Origin: Nymphaea colorata
Lineage: Eukaryota; Streptophyta; Magnoliopsida; Nymphaeales; Nymphaeaceae
NCBI RefSeq assembly: GCF_008831285.2
Contig: NC_045143.1
Coordinates: 4,783,503-4,847,502, forward strand
Length of the DNA stretch: 64,000 nucleotides
Reading direction: 5' to 3'
The number at the start of each line of letters is the position of its first letter. Position 1 is the first letter of the stretch. A model generated the notes under the pieces. That model was given only the letters and a program-made list of their open reading frames with translations, made no database searches and was not told the origin of the DNA. Below, piece after piece: positions 22,374 through 35,304 of the stretch. The position numbers were made by a program, and so were the translations under genes.

Positions 22374-25300
22374 ATGGCCGCCACCAACACCACCTCCACT
22401 GTTTCAGTGCAACCTGCACAGCCATTTCCGCCGGCCTCCCTCTACGTCGGAGATCTCGACTCCACCGTCTCAGAGAGCCAGCTGTATGAGAAGTTCTCCG
22501 CCACTGCCCCTGTTATCTCTGTTCGAATCTGCAAGGATAATGCCACCGGGAGATCGCTCTGCTACGGCTACGTTAATTTCCCTTCACGTTCTGACGGTAA
22601 ATTATTCGAAGCTCTGGATTGTATTTCATCTTTCTTGTGTGTAATGGGAATCTTTCTGGCTTTTACTATGTAATTGTTACGGATCTTTTGGGGAGGATTT
22701 TTTATTATCGTTGTTGCCGTCATCTTGGCAGCCGAGAAGGCAATTCAGATGCTGAATGGCAGCCTTTTGAGTGGGAAAGCTATAAGGATTAATTGGTCTC
22801 GCAGAGACCCACAAACACGAAAGAACTCCGCGGCCAATCTGTTCGTCAAGGTGCGGCGCATTCTTTTTTTCCTCTTCTGAAAAATGAATGGTATTAGTTC
22901 AGCTTCTGGCTTCTCTTTCTTAACCACTTTCCGTTTCTTGGTCAGCCAGATGTTTTGGATTTTCTTTTCAGATCATTGGTCCGTTAAATTGGAATTCTTC
23001 GAAATTTTTTTATACTCTTAATGGCCTGAAACTTGTAATCTTGAATCTTTACTTGCTTGATTCTTTTTTTCTTTCTTTGTCTTGTCCTGTGGTGCGATAT
23101 TAATGCCATTTGCTCCCCTGATACAAGGAATGTTTTATGCAGAATCTTAGTGACAAGATTGATCACAATGGGCTCAACGAGATGTTTGCGAAATACGGGA
23201 ATATCCTGTCATGCAAGGTCGCCATGGGCGATGATGGGAAAAGCAGGGGATTTGGTTTTGTTCAGTTTGAAAAAATGGAAGATGCCGACAAAGCTGTTAC
23301 TAATATGAATGGCACCGTGGTGGGAGGAAAGCCATTGTAAGTGGTACACTCTTTGGCATTCTGTTTGCAAAACTCTTCTTTGTTTCCATGGTAATAAATG
23401 CACATTTCAGTTTCTTCAAAGTGGACCTGCCCCCTTTCTGGCCTAATTACTCTTCTTTGCGTTCATTTTTTACCTGACATCCTGCCTCCTAAGTTGGTTG
23501 CTCACAGATCTCCTGATATCCCGCCTCCTAAGTTGGTTGCCCACAGATCTCTTTCCCTATGTTCTTATCTTTAACTTTTATGCAGTTATTTGGAATCCGT
23601 GTCAACCCCTAAACTTCTTGATTCTTTGAGTTCTTAATTGTCTTCTACTTTATATTCCCCTGCGTCATGAAACTATTGGCTTTATGCTAGACAATGGCGC
23701 CACATACTATCGTCTTACATATGCATACCTATGATAAATCGTCGCGTCAAGGAACTTTCGGTGGTTTACCTTCTTGATTGATTGGAGCTGTTTTGTTTTT
23801 TGTGCTGTTCATCATTGAACGATTTTCAGGTATGTCGGAAGGTTTGTCAAGAAGAACGAACGGGTGGTACCAAACGCAGAAAATAACTTTACGAACCTCT
23901 ATGTGAAGAACTTGGACCAGGACGTGGTGAATGAAGATGTGCTCAAGGAAAAATTTTCTGAACTTGGTGATGTTTCTTCATGTGTCGTTATGAGGGACGA
24001 CCAAGGAAAGCCGAGAGGATTTGGGTTCATTTGCTACCGTTGTCCAACTGATGCCAAGAAGGCTGTGGATGTCATGAATGGACAAGTACTTGGTCAGTGT
24101 GTATACTTACTTTTTTGTTCACTTTCAACTTCAGTTGTGTGGGCTCTTTGCTTAGCTTTCTTGACACCCATAGCTTGCTCGAAGTTTTCAGCGACTGCAA
24201 AATAGTGATTATATTCTCCTCCAGTTATACTTCTCCTGATGTGAAAAAATTCCTGGGACAGGTTCAAAGACCATATATGTTGGAAGGGCCCAGAAAAAGG
24301 AAGAGCGTAAGAAGATCCTGCAACACCTATTTGAGGAAAGGCGAAAGGAGAAGATTCTGAAGACTCAGGTGGCGCATGAGAGCAGAAAGCTTTCATTCTA
24401 TTATCATTTACCATCGAGACTAATCTAAGAAAAATTATCAATTTTTTGCACTCTTCAGGGCTCAAATGTGTATGTGAAGAACATTGTTGATTCTGTTGAT
24501 GATGATCAGTTAAAAGATCATTTCAGTAGTTGTGGAAAGATTACTTCAGTGAAAGTGATGCGTGATGATAAGGGGATGAGCAAAGGATTTGGCTTTGTCT
24601 GCTTCTCCTCTCCGGAAGAAGCGAGTAAGGCAGTGAGCACATTCCACTGTGAGTATTGCTTCTGCTTATTACAGTCTTCAATTCCTTGTTGTGTCTTTTT
24701 TTTTTTCTTAAGAAAATGACGCCTAAGACTCTTCTTACATGCAGCAACAATATTTCATGGAAAACCCTTGTACGTAGCTATAGCAGAGCTTAAGAAGGTC
24801 AGGGATGCCAGACTGCAGATTTTACACTCTCAACGTGTACCTGGATTAACCACAGCGAGTCCTCCTGCCGCACAAGCTACTAATTACTCTCCAATATACC
24901 TTTCACATTCACAAGATGTTATGGTTCCCCACTTCAGCAGCTCACCTCATCAAGCTATTCTGTACCCAAGATTGGGCTGGAAGTTAGGTGGAATACTGCC
25001 AAAGCAAGGATTGCATGATACCATGCCTTTGCCCATGGTAAGCGAAGAAGCTTCATCTGTTGAGAATACCTTTGTATCTATAGCTTCTTCTTTTCCTTTG
25101 TGTTTTAACTGTATATTGTTAGTTTAACTATTAAGATTTTTAATTTCTGAACAAGCAGAGGCAGCAAAAGCAATTCAAGGGGCATATTAATGGATTCGCA
25201 CCTTCACCTGTCCTGCAGCATGCTCCATTCGTCGCACATTGGCAGCTACCCGTTGAGCAGCAGGTACAATCACCATCCACTTTTTTATATGAGATTTCAA

Positions 25301-27146
25301 ACTTCTTCTCATTTAGACCCCTGCAGCTTTTCTTTGTCCTTATGACCCACGACCTGCAAATCTTGCTATGGCTCTTGGCATTGTATTCGCAAAAGCTGCA
25401 GTCCATCTAAATCTTCTGTTTCGTAGAACACATCGAGACATGAAATGCTTCATGGTTGACCTTATTCGACAGGCATGCTTATTCATTTCCCTGGTTCACA
25501 GATGCAGCTATGCTTTGGAAAATAATTTGCTGAAATGTTTATCCCTCGATTGCCATCAAACTTTGATTCCCAATTGGGAACAAATGCTTGGTATATCAGT
25601 CGTTTAAAAGCATATATAATGGTTAATTCAATTTCTCAAATATCCCTGCCCCATTTGAGTCATCAGGCTACTGGGACAACACAAATATAATTTGGTAACG
25701 GGCCTACACACCTGCTCCAGTTGGTGCAGGCTGGAGCATCGATGCACTAAAGTTTCTATTTGAAAGAAAATTGTTTTATACATTTGTAAGCATATGTATC
25801 AACCGACCATGGCATAACTGAATATATCTAGAGGGATGTGTGTCCGATAACAGCAACTACGCTCAAAAATGGGATGCAGAAGGCCCCAGATTTGTAAGGA
25901 CTTGAAAGAGGACCCTATGTAACATCATGTACGAGAGCTTTAGTGCACAAAAGTTTCTATGTGAAAGAAAATTTTGTTTTGAACATTTAACAAGCATATG
26001 CAGAAGGTTGCCTGAATACGTAGCACCGATTAACAGCAACGAGATTGGAACATGGAATGCAGAAGGACCCAGACTTTTGGGGACTTGAAGAGGGTCCTAT
26101 GTAAAATCAAGCACAATTAAACTGAATGCAAGGTACGTTTGATGCTGGTGCAGGTGCACAGACAAGTATATGTATGCCGGATTTTATTACCTGGGATACT
26201 GCCTGAGTTTGGGTCAGTTTGCTTTTGATTTGGGCAATCTGTTTGGTATACGTGGTTAAATTGCATATTTTCACCTTAGGTAATTTTTCACACTGCCACT
26301 CCACTTATCATGCTACACAACATTGGCAGCACAGTTGATTGCTGCATACCAGCACATGCACTTGCATAAGTCTGTACTGAATTGATTGAATACGGCCTCG
26401 CCGAGTCAGTGTATAATCTGTTTGACTGTAGCCAATTGGATGAAAACGAATGCATTTTTTTGTCATCTGGAGTCCAAGATGCGGCCATCATTTCTAGATT
26501 CTAACAGAACCATGTATCAGTTGCATGACTAACTGCCGGTATTGATGATAAATTATGTGCTTCAGTTTTCTAAGCATGCCACCAACTATCAAAAACATGA
26601 GAAGAACAATGGACAAGTTTTTCCCAAAGCAACCATGGCTAACGGTGGATTAGGCAAGCCTGCAATCTTTCCCTTCAGCCCTCAAAGCAGCATGAACGTA
26701 TTGAGTGGACAGCTCGCCCTAGCTTCTCCTGAGAAGCAGAAACAGATGCTTGGGGAACATCTTTTCCCTCATGTTCAGAGATTGCAGGTGCATATTCTTT
26801 TGATTTTGCTTTGTGTAGAACTGCCTTCTTATAGACCATGCCTTGTACTCATGGTTACATGCCAACCCAGAAATTAGTTCGAACTTTTTTCATTCATATT
26901 TTTCAAGGTAATTTATCGCTTAATTTTTTTTCCCTTTCTATTATGCAGCATGATATGGCTGGGAAAATAACAGGTATGCTTCTAGAGATGGAGAACCCAG
27001 ATTTGCTGTTGTTACTTGAGTCACCCGATGCACTAGCTGCAAAAGTGGAGGAAGCAATGCAGGTCTTGAAGCTGTCAAAGACGAAGTTGGATTCTAAGGA
27101 AGCGACAAACGGGAATCAACAGCCTGTTGAAGTTACTGCTAACTGA
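22374..27146 (+). CDS. Cytoplasmic poly(A)-binding protein with four RRMs and an MLLE domain
   Basis: Ten exons: 22374-22596, 22732-22850, 23143-23336, 23830-24092, 24262-24368, 24459-24648, 24745-25037, 25159-25263, 26566-26787 and 26949-27146. They join in phase to 637 residues, a normal PABP length. RRM1 is near 22-99 ([14 protein letters not shown]), RRM2 near 110-186 ([15 protein letters not shown]), RRM3 near 201-278 ([15 protein letters not shown]) and RRM4 near 303-383 ([15 protein letters not shown]). The MLLE/PABC domain is near 554-625 with KITGMLLEM. PABPs bind mRNA poly(A) tails, contact eIF4G through RRM1-2 and recruit PAM2 proteins through MLLE. The linker, about 385-550, is odd: it lacks the usual P/Q/M/G-rich composition. 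This may be a divergent PAB7-like or reproductive-type paralogue, which is an inference. Confidence 0.92.
23476..23553. repeat. Tandem duplication of about 37 bp in PABP intron 3
   Basis: The block CCTCCTAAGTTGGTTGC followed by CACAGATCTC occurs twice in a row with few differences. Confidence 0.85.
25745..26115. repeat. Tandem duplication of about 190 bp in PABP intron 8
   Basis: Two consecutive units, about 25745-25935 and 25940-26115, share AAGTTTCTATxTGAAAGAAAA, AACAGCAAC, ATGCAGAAGG and GGACTTGAA-GAGG blocks in the same order. They lie in the largest PABP intron (1302 nt). No missing exon was seen between them. Confidence 0.75.
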
Positions 27147-28716
27147 CTTCTACCTGCCTATTTGACATTTGTTCCCATTCAAACAGAGAAATATTCAGCC
27201 TCTTCCTATTTTCTGATTTTCCTCCTCAGACTATTCCCATTCATGATTTGGTCATTCTCATGTAATTTTTGGCTGTGGTTTTAGGATGCCTAGATTGAAC
27301 TCTCTGCATGTAGTTGATGGTCATAATGATGCAGCTGTGTTCAAAATTTTGATTGTTATAACATGTCACAGTTTTTTTGCCAGAAATCTTTTCCTGTGAT
27401 CTAAATATTGCATGTTCAGGCTCTAGCCAAAGGTTGAATTTTCATATATGGTATGCAGAACTGTGCCAGAGCTAAAACAGTTCATCATAATTGTTATATC
27501 TCATGTTAATCCCAATATCATATGAGATATGTCACATGTTTGTCTAGAGAATTGGGAGGTCATTGAGACTTCTGTAGGACTTGAAGAAGACAAACCAATT
27601 CGGTAAAATGAAGAAGCAGATTTTCATAATACAGCAAGTGTGAACATAAAAGAAACAATGATGGAAAACTCGGAAGTCGGATCGTTGGTTTCTGCCCAGC
27701 AAGCTCGTTTGGTTTTCCCCCCAAAATCATTGGTTAAAGCTTCCTATAACAACATAAGCGCCCTTGAAAATGAAGCGATAAATGAGTTCATGCTATGGTA
27801 TATATACCTCAAACACCTTTCAACTAAGCATATTTTAAGTGCCTGACAATTGTAAGCCTGTATTCATGGTTAAAGAAACAAAGCCATTGAGTTGTGTTAA
27901 AAAAAGAAATTCTTTTTTTCCAGATCTTCTGAAAGTTTGATAACACCTAGTCGGAAGCACACACGTATGTAACTAGGGTTCCAAACTGTCAAATCTTTGG
28001 CAGCTAAATGACTAAAGGTTGGGTAAAATAGAAAACGACAACCCTCAGGACAGATCAACCCTACATATAACACGTGAGATGTGCAGATATCACCTACCCA
28101 AGGAACTCTAATCTTTATTTTGTAGAACATCTAAATAGACTCAAGAATCTTGTTTTTCCAATGCAGTGAAGAACTCGAGATCCACTCAATAGTAGGCGGG
28201 ATTGCACTGAGACTGGCAAATATGGAACATGAGAAACAAGTTAATCAAGAAGAAAGTTGTGTAAATGACACGTACCTTGTCCTCCCATGCTGTAGGGTAA
28301 ATAACAGGGGATTACGAGATCTCGCTTTGGGGAACTAACCATCACGGCCTGGCACTTCAACTCGAGAATTTTACTCCGTGGCGGGAGAAGTTCTTCCCAG
28401 CAGACCGTCCGCCCACCAAGTTGCTGTCACCATCAAAAAGTCCACAGAGTTCCCCAACCAAGAGGGGAGCTGTTGACTCGGAATCCAATCAAAAACTGCT
28501 GACCAAAGCCTTGAACTGCCGCTCGACAGTCTCTCATCATGCTCTGTGTATGTTGCTCAATCGCGTGGACACAGAACTACTAAACTCAAATTACCAATCT
28601 CGAACCAATGGCACAACTATCTTCCTCACATATATGGGTGATAATTCTACTCCTCAAAGGAAACCTTTTCACCCTCGACTCTGAAGCTGCTTTGTAGTGT
28701 TTCGAGATAACCATCT
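27147..28716. other. PABP 3' flank and intergenic DNA
   Basis: The first few hundred bases are presumably 3' UTR. Later open frames are short and lack any motif I know. Confidence 0.4.
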
Positions 28717-28820
28717 TCTTTGTCTTTCAAAAGCATTTTGAAGATCAGCACAAACTTCTCTAGGAAGTTTCTTTGTCTTTTAAAAGCATTTTGAAGATCA
28801 GCACAAACTTCTCTGGGAAG
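28717..28820. repeat. Tandem duplication of about 52 bp
   Basis: TTCTTTGTCTTT-AAAAGCATTTTGAAGATCAGC and the following CACAAACTTCTCT occur twice in a row with two or three differences. The unit lies in gene-poor DNA downstream of the PABP gene. Confidence 0.9.
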
Positions 28821-28928
28821 CACTAGTGAAGCCAGGATTTTTCATCTATATGCTTGTTGACACAAATTTGGTCTCAAGATTGTGTTATGTGATGTTAACA
28901 CTTTATAATGGGATTTTTGATTGGGTGC

Positions 28929-29108
28929 AGGGGCAGAGCCAAGATTTTGTTTCGAGACGGGCCAAATAGTTCAACCTTTTTTTATCTTGGTAAGACCAAA
29001 TTGAACCCAAATAAAAAAAAATACATTGCACAAGTAACAATTTTTTATTTTTCTAATGTAATTTTTTTTTTTTAAGTTAGTTAGAGTGAGAAGTGGCCCA
29101 TCCCGGAC
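28929..29108. repeat. Dispersed element with GGGGCAGAGCC/GGCCCATCCC ends, copy 1
   Basis: The order AGAGCCAAGATTTTGTTTCG, GGGCCAAATAGTTCAA, AATACATTGCACAAGTAAC, a T run and GTGGCCCATCCC is matched at 47950-48136. The ends are roughly complementary (GGGGCxGAGCC against GGxTCCGCCCC in copy 2), which suggests a MITE. Confidence 0.55.
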
Positions 29109-29854
29109 CAACAAATAGCTCTGCTATTGCCGAGAAGGAGCCTGAAAGAAGCTTTAAAAGAATGGCTCAAGTCCAATTCTTGGGTGCTTCAAGGGGTACA
29201 GCTATCTGGTTTGGTCAGGTTAGTGTTTCAGGAATGAAAGCACTGTGGGTTATGATTCCCATGAACAATATGCTTATATATCAAATAAAGTCATGAAAGT
29301 GACAACAAAACATTTCATTTTTGTGGGTTAAAAGGCCAATATACTGCCTTGAATTGAAGGAGTATATTCAAAATTAAGAAGAAAAATTATAACATAATAT
29401 GAGGCAATCAGCTCCTTGGCTTACTCACGATCACTTTGAGAAGAACTTGTATAAAAAAGTCTAATGCTATATTTGACTAAACAGCAGCTTTTTCTTCTTC
29501 AAAGAAAAGCCCTTCTGCTCTTATATATGCAACCACTTGTCTTCCAAGGGAAAGTACAAATAAGGCAGCAAGAGGAGGAGGTTGGGAGACTTTGTCGTTG
29601 CCCCTATGCTTTCTTTTTTTTAAAATGCGTGAATCGGATTAATATTCCTCTTTGTATTTAAGAAATAAATACGCGTTTTTGTCCCTTTCGGGCTTCACCT
29701 TCTATAGGCTTAAAAATTGGAAGATTTGGTTTCTCATTTATAAGATCTAACGAAAAAAATCTCAACGCAATTAGTCATGAGGGGATATATGTCAAATTCA
29801 AGAAGACGTTGGGTGACGTAAAATCCATGTAGGATATGTCGCACTCAAGAGAGA

Positions 29855-29856
<2 letters not shown>

Positions 29857-29895
<39 letters not shown>

Positions 29896-30030
29896 AAAAA
29901 GAGAAAGAGAAACTAAATCTGTCAAGGATTTGTTATCTTTAAATGCCTTTAAAAACCATTATAAATGACAAAAATTATCTAATCAGTAGCATTTGATCAA
30001 TCATAATAGACAGTTAAGAGAAAAATAAAA
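29857..30030 (-). repeat. TA run plus Micron-like core, reverse orientation
   Basis: A (TA)n run (29857-29893) borders a core. Its reverse complement contains TTTATTTTTCTCTTAACTGT followed by CTAT, nearly identical to TTTATTTTTCTCTTAACCGT at 49k. This supports a shared element family. Confidence 0.5.
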
Positions 30031-31309
30031 CGAAAAATGCTTTTTCCAAGTTTCAACTGGCTTCAGATGCACTAAAACTTGGTTATCACAGAGATAAAAA
30101 CATTCAAATGTTGCCCAATTTCGAATATGTGGACTATTTAGTTGGAAGAATTTAAATGGTAGGACGACTCTACCTCACCATTAAATTCCAATAAAATTCA
30201 ATTTTTTTTACTTAATGAGATTCAGATGCCTGACGATCACCATTAAATTCGATGAGCAAATCGTTCGTTTTTTGTATTTTTATTAATCAAATGTAACTAC
30301 TTAAGCTCGGATTTAAATGTAATACAAATTATATCCAAACCATTTACACCTTTCTCGGTCCTCTCCACAAGATGTGTTATAAACCTCAGTAGAAGTTTGT
30401 GGATAAGCAGGTCAGAAAAATCTCAACGAGCCATTTTTAGATATTTTTTGGTAAAACTGTTTCTCTTGAATGAATCTTGGGAAAATCTTGACAATTTTTA
30501 ACAAATTTCAAAATCATAAAAAAACTTAAAATTTAAAAAATTATTAAAGTCTCCTTAAAAATCGTGATAAAATAGCGAGATTTTAATTTTTGTTGAGATT
30601 TTTAAAAGTCACGATTTTTTCCCCTTTTCATTCTATTTGATTTTCTCATAAATATCGTGAGATTTTTAAAAATGTCGTGATATATGTGGCAAGAAATTAT
30701 TTTTCAAGTAATTGAAAAAAAAAAAGAATTGAAAGCAAATGGGTATTGTTGGTTTTATATATCTTCACTCAAAGAGGGTGGTGCTTGGATTAATTTTAGG
30801 GAAATAGGGACGCCATGTCGAACGAAACGCCCCCAAAAAGATCATGATACTCTCTCATGCCTTTTTCTAATATTCATATAAAAAATGTTGTTATAAGAAC
30901 AAGTTGGACCAGAGGAAGAACTCAGCCACAACCTGTTTGGACCGAACATGTAATTTTCTTTTTATGAAAGAAAACGTACTAAATACAATGTGGTAGACTC
31001 TAGCTTGTGTTGATATAAGCATCAGATTCTCAGTTCAATCATGTGGTTGCCTGTAAGTAATATGGCTATGCTGTTGGTGTTTGATATCAGGACAGATCAA
31101 AGTGGTCAAAAGGAAAATGAAATTTGTTGTTACGTTCATCCTTCATACATTGAACTAACAACTAGAACATACCAAATAAGTTTTCGCTTTCAATGTCTCA
31201 TTTGTGAAAAGGAGTGTAGGAATTTGCGGGGCTTTAAGCAGACTGCTTGAAGGTAGATCTGTATAAAGTCAAACAGGAGAAGGAAAGAAAGAAGAGCCTG
31301 GCTTTTTCT
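30031..31309. other. Intergenic DNA with no recognised gene
   Basis: It contains local inverted motifs around 30550-30680 built on ATCGTGA and GAGATTTTTAAAA words, and otherwise short stop-rich frames. Confidence 0.4.
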
Positions 31310-31315
31310 TTTATT
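31310..31315 (-). promoter_or_regulatory. Possible polyadenylation signal of the CHUP1-like gene
   Basis: On the minus strand this reads AATAAA, about 90 nt downstream of the stop codon of the CHUP1-like gene. Plant polyadenylation signals are loose, so this is only suggestive. Confidence 0.4.
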
Positions 31316-31403
31316 GAAGAAGAGAATCCAACTTTGCTAATCAATTACATGTACTAGAAGATCAACCAGATTTAGACAATTATGATCACATTAACTATAC
31401 ATA

Positions 31404-33820
31404 TTAGAAAGAGCCGAAACCTGGCTTTCTCTGTGCCTTTGAAAACCTACGTGAGTTTTTGAGAACCTCTGCAAACTTCAATAGTTCTAACTTTTCTGAG
31501 CCAGCTTCACCCTCATGAAGTTGACTACTTTCTTCTTGTAGAGATCGCAGGGATCCCATGTCACTGTCTAACATGTAATCAGTAGCATGGTAGTCGTCCA
31601 GAACATCACAGCTCCATTCTGTGGTAATGAAATTCTCCTGCTGAGCAGCCTTATGATCCTTGGTACCTCTTGTTCTTAGATGTCTTGTTCTTGAAATATC
31701 TGATAGAGATCTTGACACACTCCGTGAATCCATCGATTGACTCAGTTGCCTACTCTTCTTAGTGATTCTGTCCGTCGTCAAACTGTCAACCCGGCAGGAT
31801 TTCGAGCGGGCCTCTGAAAAATTAGCCACAGAGCTGAGTTGAGCAGTTGCAGACGGCGAGAAGCTTTCCTGCGAGTGTGTGCTCGTAAGATCATCAAGAA
31901 GACTTTTTGAGACACGCAGCCTCTCAGACTTACTGAAAGTGCCAGAGTTTCTGTATACTGAAGTTTTTCTTTCTGGGCTGTGTTTGCCCAGTACCAACCT
32001 CTTTAGCTTGTTGAAGAGTTTTCTTTTGCTTGAACTGCTATATGTAGCAGATTGGACTTCAAGAGATGAAGCATCAAATTCATCTGTATCAGTAAGAGTC
32101 GATGCTTGCGATGATGAACAAAATTCCAAGTCAAAGTCAGGCGGACAATTTGGAACACCACCGGATCCAGCATACTCAAGTATGAGCTTCTTTGCTTTCT
32201 CTTCCGATTTGGGGCTCAAGCTCCTGCTAAGATCCCGAGCAACAGTCTTCCCCGGTGATGTCTGAAAGTTTCTCAGTTCATACCTCAGGCATGCATTTAT
32301 CCATCTTAGATAAACCAACTCCTCAACATCAGCATATCGATTTGTTTTAAGCCTCTCCAACTCCTCCATCAGGTTCTCGTTTGATTCCTTCAATGTGTCG
32401 ACATCTTCCAAAGCCTTGCCCACTACCTCGGCCTGCAAAAAAAACAGAGAATGTTAACAAAAGATTAGAGAAATATGAGATCTAGAGATGACAGATTTGG
32501 AAGCAAAGTGGCAACCTCATGAACTTTCGAATTTGAAGCAGAAGCTGCCCTTCCTCTAGAATCAAGTTTCGTTGCTAGTTCCAAGTTTTCCTGCCGTAGT
32601 TTCTCATTCATCTCTCTCAAAATTGCAGTTTCATTCCCCAAATCTTGCAAATTCTGCAGTTTCGTCTGAATCTCTTCATCTCTTTTGCAGGATTCTTTTT
32701 CCAGGGCTTGTAATGTTGAAACCCGTTCTTGAACAGCAACTAGTTGTGCCTTCGCTGACTCGTTTTCAGCCTTCATCTGCTTTCTCAGCAACCTGATCTT
32801 TGCTCTAGCAGTTTCCAGTTCTTCTACTGTTCTCGAGTAATTTTGGGCCTGTTCACGGAGCCTCTGATTTTCCGCTTGCAGAGAATCCATCTTCAACTTA
32901 AGAAGCTTCAACTCCATTGACTGAGCTTTAAGGTGGTTCTCAAGTTCCCTGACCGCTTTTTCCTGCTCTTTCAGTCCGTAGTACTCCAGCAGCTGCATCT
33001 CCAAACTCTTCACCCTCTCTTGAAGAACAAAAGTCTGATTCCTTAGCCCCTTGATCTCAGACTCCATTGCGGTCGCATCATCTCCTGTTTCCTTAACATC
33101 GGAGACCACCTCAGTGCTTCCCTCTTTGAGATATGGAATTCCGGAACCTTCGAACTCTTGCAATACCAACTCATTAAATTCAGGCAACAAAAAGTCATCT
33201 TCGTTGATATCGCTGCCTTTCGGAGAAGGCTCCAACACAGGATCAACTTTCTGCATGGTCCCAACCTAACGAGAAAGCACAGAAATGAATCAGATTCATG
33301 ACCAACTTAATGAAATTTATCATAAAGATATGAACAATTTTGATGCCATTAATTCTAAGCAACTAACAGGTACCAAATTAATTATCAGATAGACAACTAA
33401 TGAGTAAACAGATAATCCAAAAACTGAAACTATGCCCAACAGCAAACACATAGTAACATTTCCAGTGACTTCGTAGATCAAGGCATCAGGAAAGATGATT
33501 AAAGAAAGCATACAGGTTCCAAAACCATGGCCTCTGTCTCTGATGGTTTACAATCTCCGCTGGATCCCTCACTACTGTATTTACCTAAATTAGAGGCATG
33601 AACAGTTTGAAACAGGCTCAGCACGGCAGAAGAATCTGAAAAACAATGAGACAATATGAATCATAGGCAAAGCAAACGAACCTGAGGACTGAGGGGGACG
33701 CCAAGGACGGATCCTGAATCTGAAATGGGTGTACAGAAAACCCGCAACCGACACAGCTAAGGCGACACCCAACTTGAACAGAAGAGGCTTGACCTCATTC
33801 GTTTTCTTTAAAACCCCCAT
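31404..33820 (-). CDS. CHUP1-like (AR791-type) coiled-coil actin-associated protein
   Basis: Four minus-strand exons, 33820-33682, 33635-33514, 33265-32516 and 32432-31404, join in phase to 679 residues. The N-terminus carries a hydrophobic segment near residues 13-29 followed by basic residues, like the envelope or membrane anchor of CHUP1. An LPEFNELV motif lies near residue 115. A long coiled coil spans about 154-375, and then comes the conserved block LVYLRWINACLRYELRN with ARDLS and LSPKS-EKAKKLILEYAG. CHUP1 anchors chloroplasts to cortical actin. This protein lacks a proline-rich tract and the large conserved C-terminal region, so it resembles the shorter relatives such as AR791 rather than CHUP1 itself. 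The far C-terminus, ending in KPGFGSF, is serine- and arginine-rich before that. Its localisation is an inference. Confidence 0.82.
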
Positions 33821-34900
33821 CCAACTCTTATTCTGGCTCGCTACCTAACCCCACCAATCCCATCATCTTCGCTGCCAGTGATTACAAAGAAGCAAATCAC
33901 CAGTAATCAAGTCACCCAACAAGCAAGAACTCGGCGAAATAAATACTGTTGCATCAACCATCGCTGAGCAGGGAGCAGAAATTAAAACTGGCGTCTCAAC
34001 AAACCAGTATTCGAAAAGGACAGATCATTGTGCACCTCAAAATCTGCAGAACCAATTAATGCAGCTGACACATGGAAGAAACCCTCACTAAGTTGGGCAT
34101 CTGGACAATTCTTCATGGCGAGACGGCCTTCAAACAGAGCAGAACCATAACAGAGAGAGAGAGAGAGTCAATGAGACAGTGCAAGTGATGATGTAAGTGA
34201 TGATGGAATCTCTGTTTCAGAGAAGCTGACGAAGTTGGTAGGAAGAAATTGGACGGTTCGCACTGGGAAAAGAGAAAATTAGAGTACCGTGTGTTTCCAA
34301 AACAGAGATTTTGGTCGTTGGCCTTGTCTTCACGGAGGAAATAGTAGTGGGGACAATTCTAGGAGTTGGGATTAGTTACGTGCGCCATTAACAAGAGTGA
34401 TGCTTCAGTGAGGCGTGTCCTGTTTGCATCGGTTCCTCTGGTTGTGGCCCGCCGCCGTGCACGATGTACAGGCCTTGCCTAGGAAGACTTACGGTCACGT
34501 CCCCATCGCAGTCACGTTGCCTTTCTCATTTATGATGACGATCCGCGTGAGGAGGTTTCAAAGATGTCACCTAACGGTCTGTTGGGGAAGAGAGATCAGG
34601 TTCCATGTACGTTTCTGCAATCTCTTCAGACCTTCTTCTTTGCAAAACTTCAGTCTTAGAATTTGAACTTCGTGTCCGAAACGTAGAAATGCATTTCTGG
34701 TAAGTTTATTTAGATGAACAGATGAGATCAACCTACCAAATATCTGAAACTTTAATTTATCAAGCTCTCAATTCTTATTAAATCTTATTTGCACTTAAAA
34801 CATAATCTGATTCAAGAATCGTTGCATTTACCGATTTTCCTCTTTCAAGGTGGCAAGATCCAAGCAATGAATTGCATATCAACCATGAAAGCTGTAGGAG
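33821..34900. other. Upstream flank of the CHUP1-like gene
   Basis: It includes a short (GA)n run near 34158 and probable leader sequence on the minus strand. No other gene was recognised. Confidence 0.4.
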
Positions 34901-35304
34901 TAGTGCTGCACACACGCTGAGTCTAACTCAAATTGAGCCAGCTCAAGCTCCACTCGACTCAGACAACTCGAGCTTGAACTCGGCTTGAAGTTGAGTCGAG
35001 CTCCATAGAAAACGCTTGAGTAACACTGGACGACACAACATGAGCTCGATTCATTCAACTTGTTCAACTCATTTCTATTAAGCATATCTCACATTTTTAA
35101 CTCATTTAACTGGTTAAATCATTCAAATTACTTAGTTGCTATTGGTTTATCAATCTGAGTCACACTTAAACGAGTCGAGTTCATACAACTTGAATTTGAC
35201 TCCTTTAACATTTCTAACATACATTTGAACTCGACTTCAACACTCGAGTCGAGTTTTGATGAGTGAGTTCGGGTCGAGTTCGAGCCGAGCTCTTGTGCAG
35301 CCCT
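34901..35304. repeat. MITE-like element rich in GAGTCGAGCTC words
   Basis: The ends, GTGCTGCACA and (inverted) GGGCTGCACA, form short terminal inverted repeats. Inside, ACTCGA/TCGAGT and GAGCTC words are repeated on both strands, so the arms can pair. Related fragments lie near 35980-36070 and 49640-49700. No clear target duplication was found. Confidence 0.5.
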
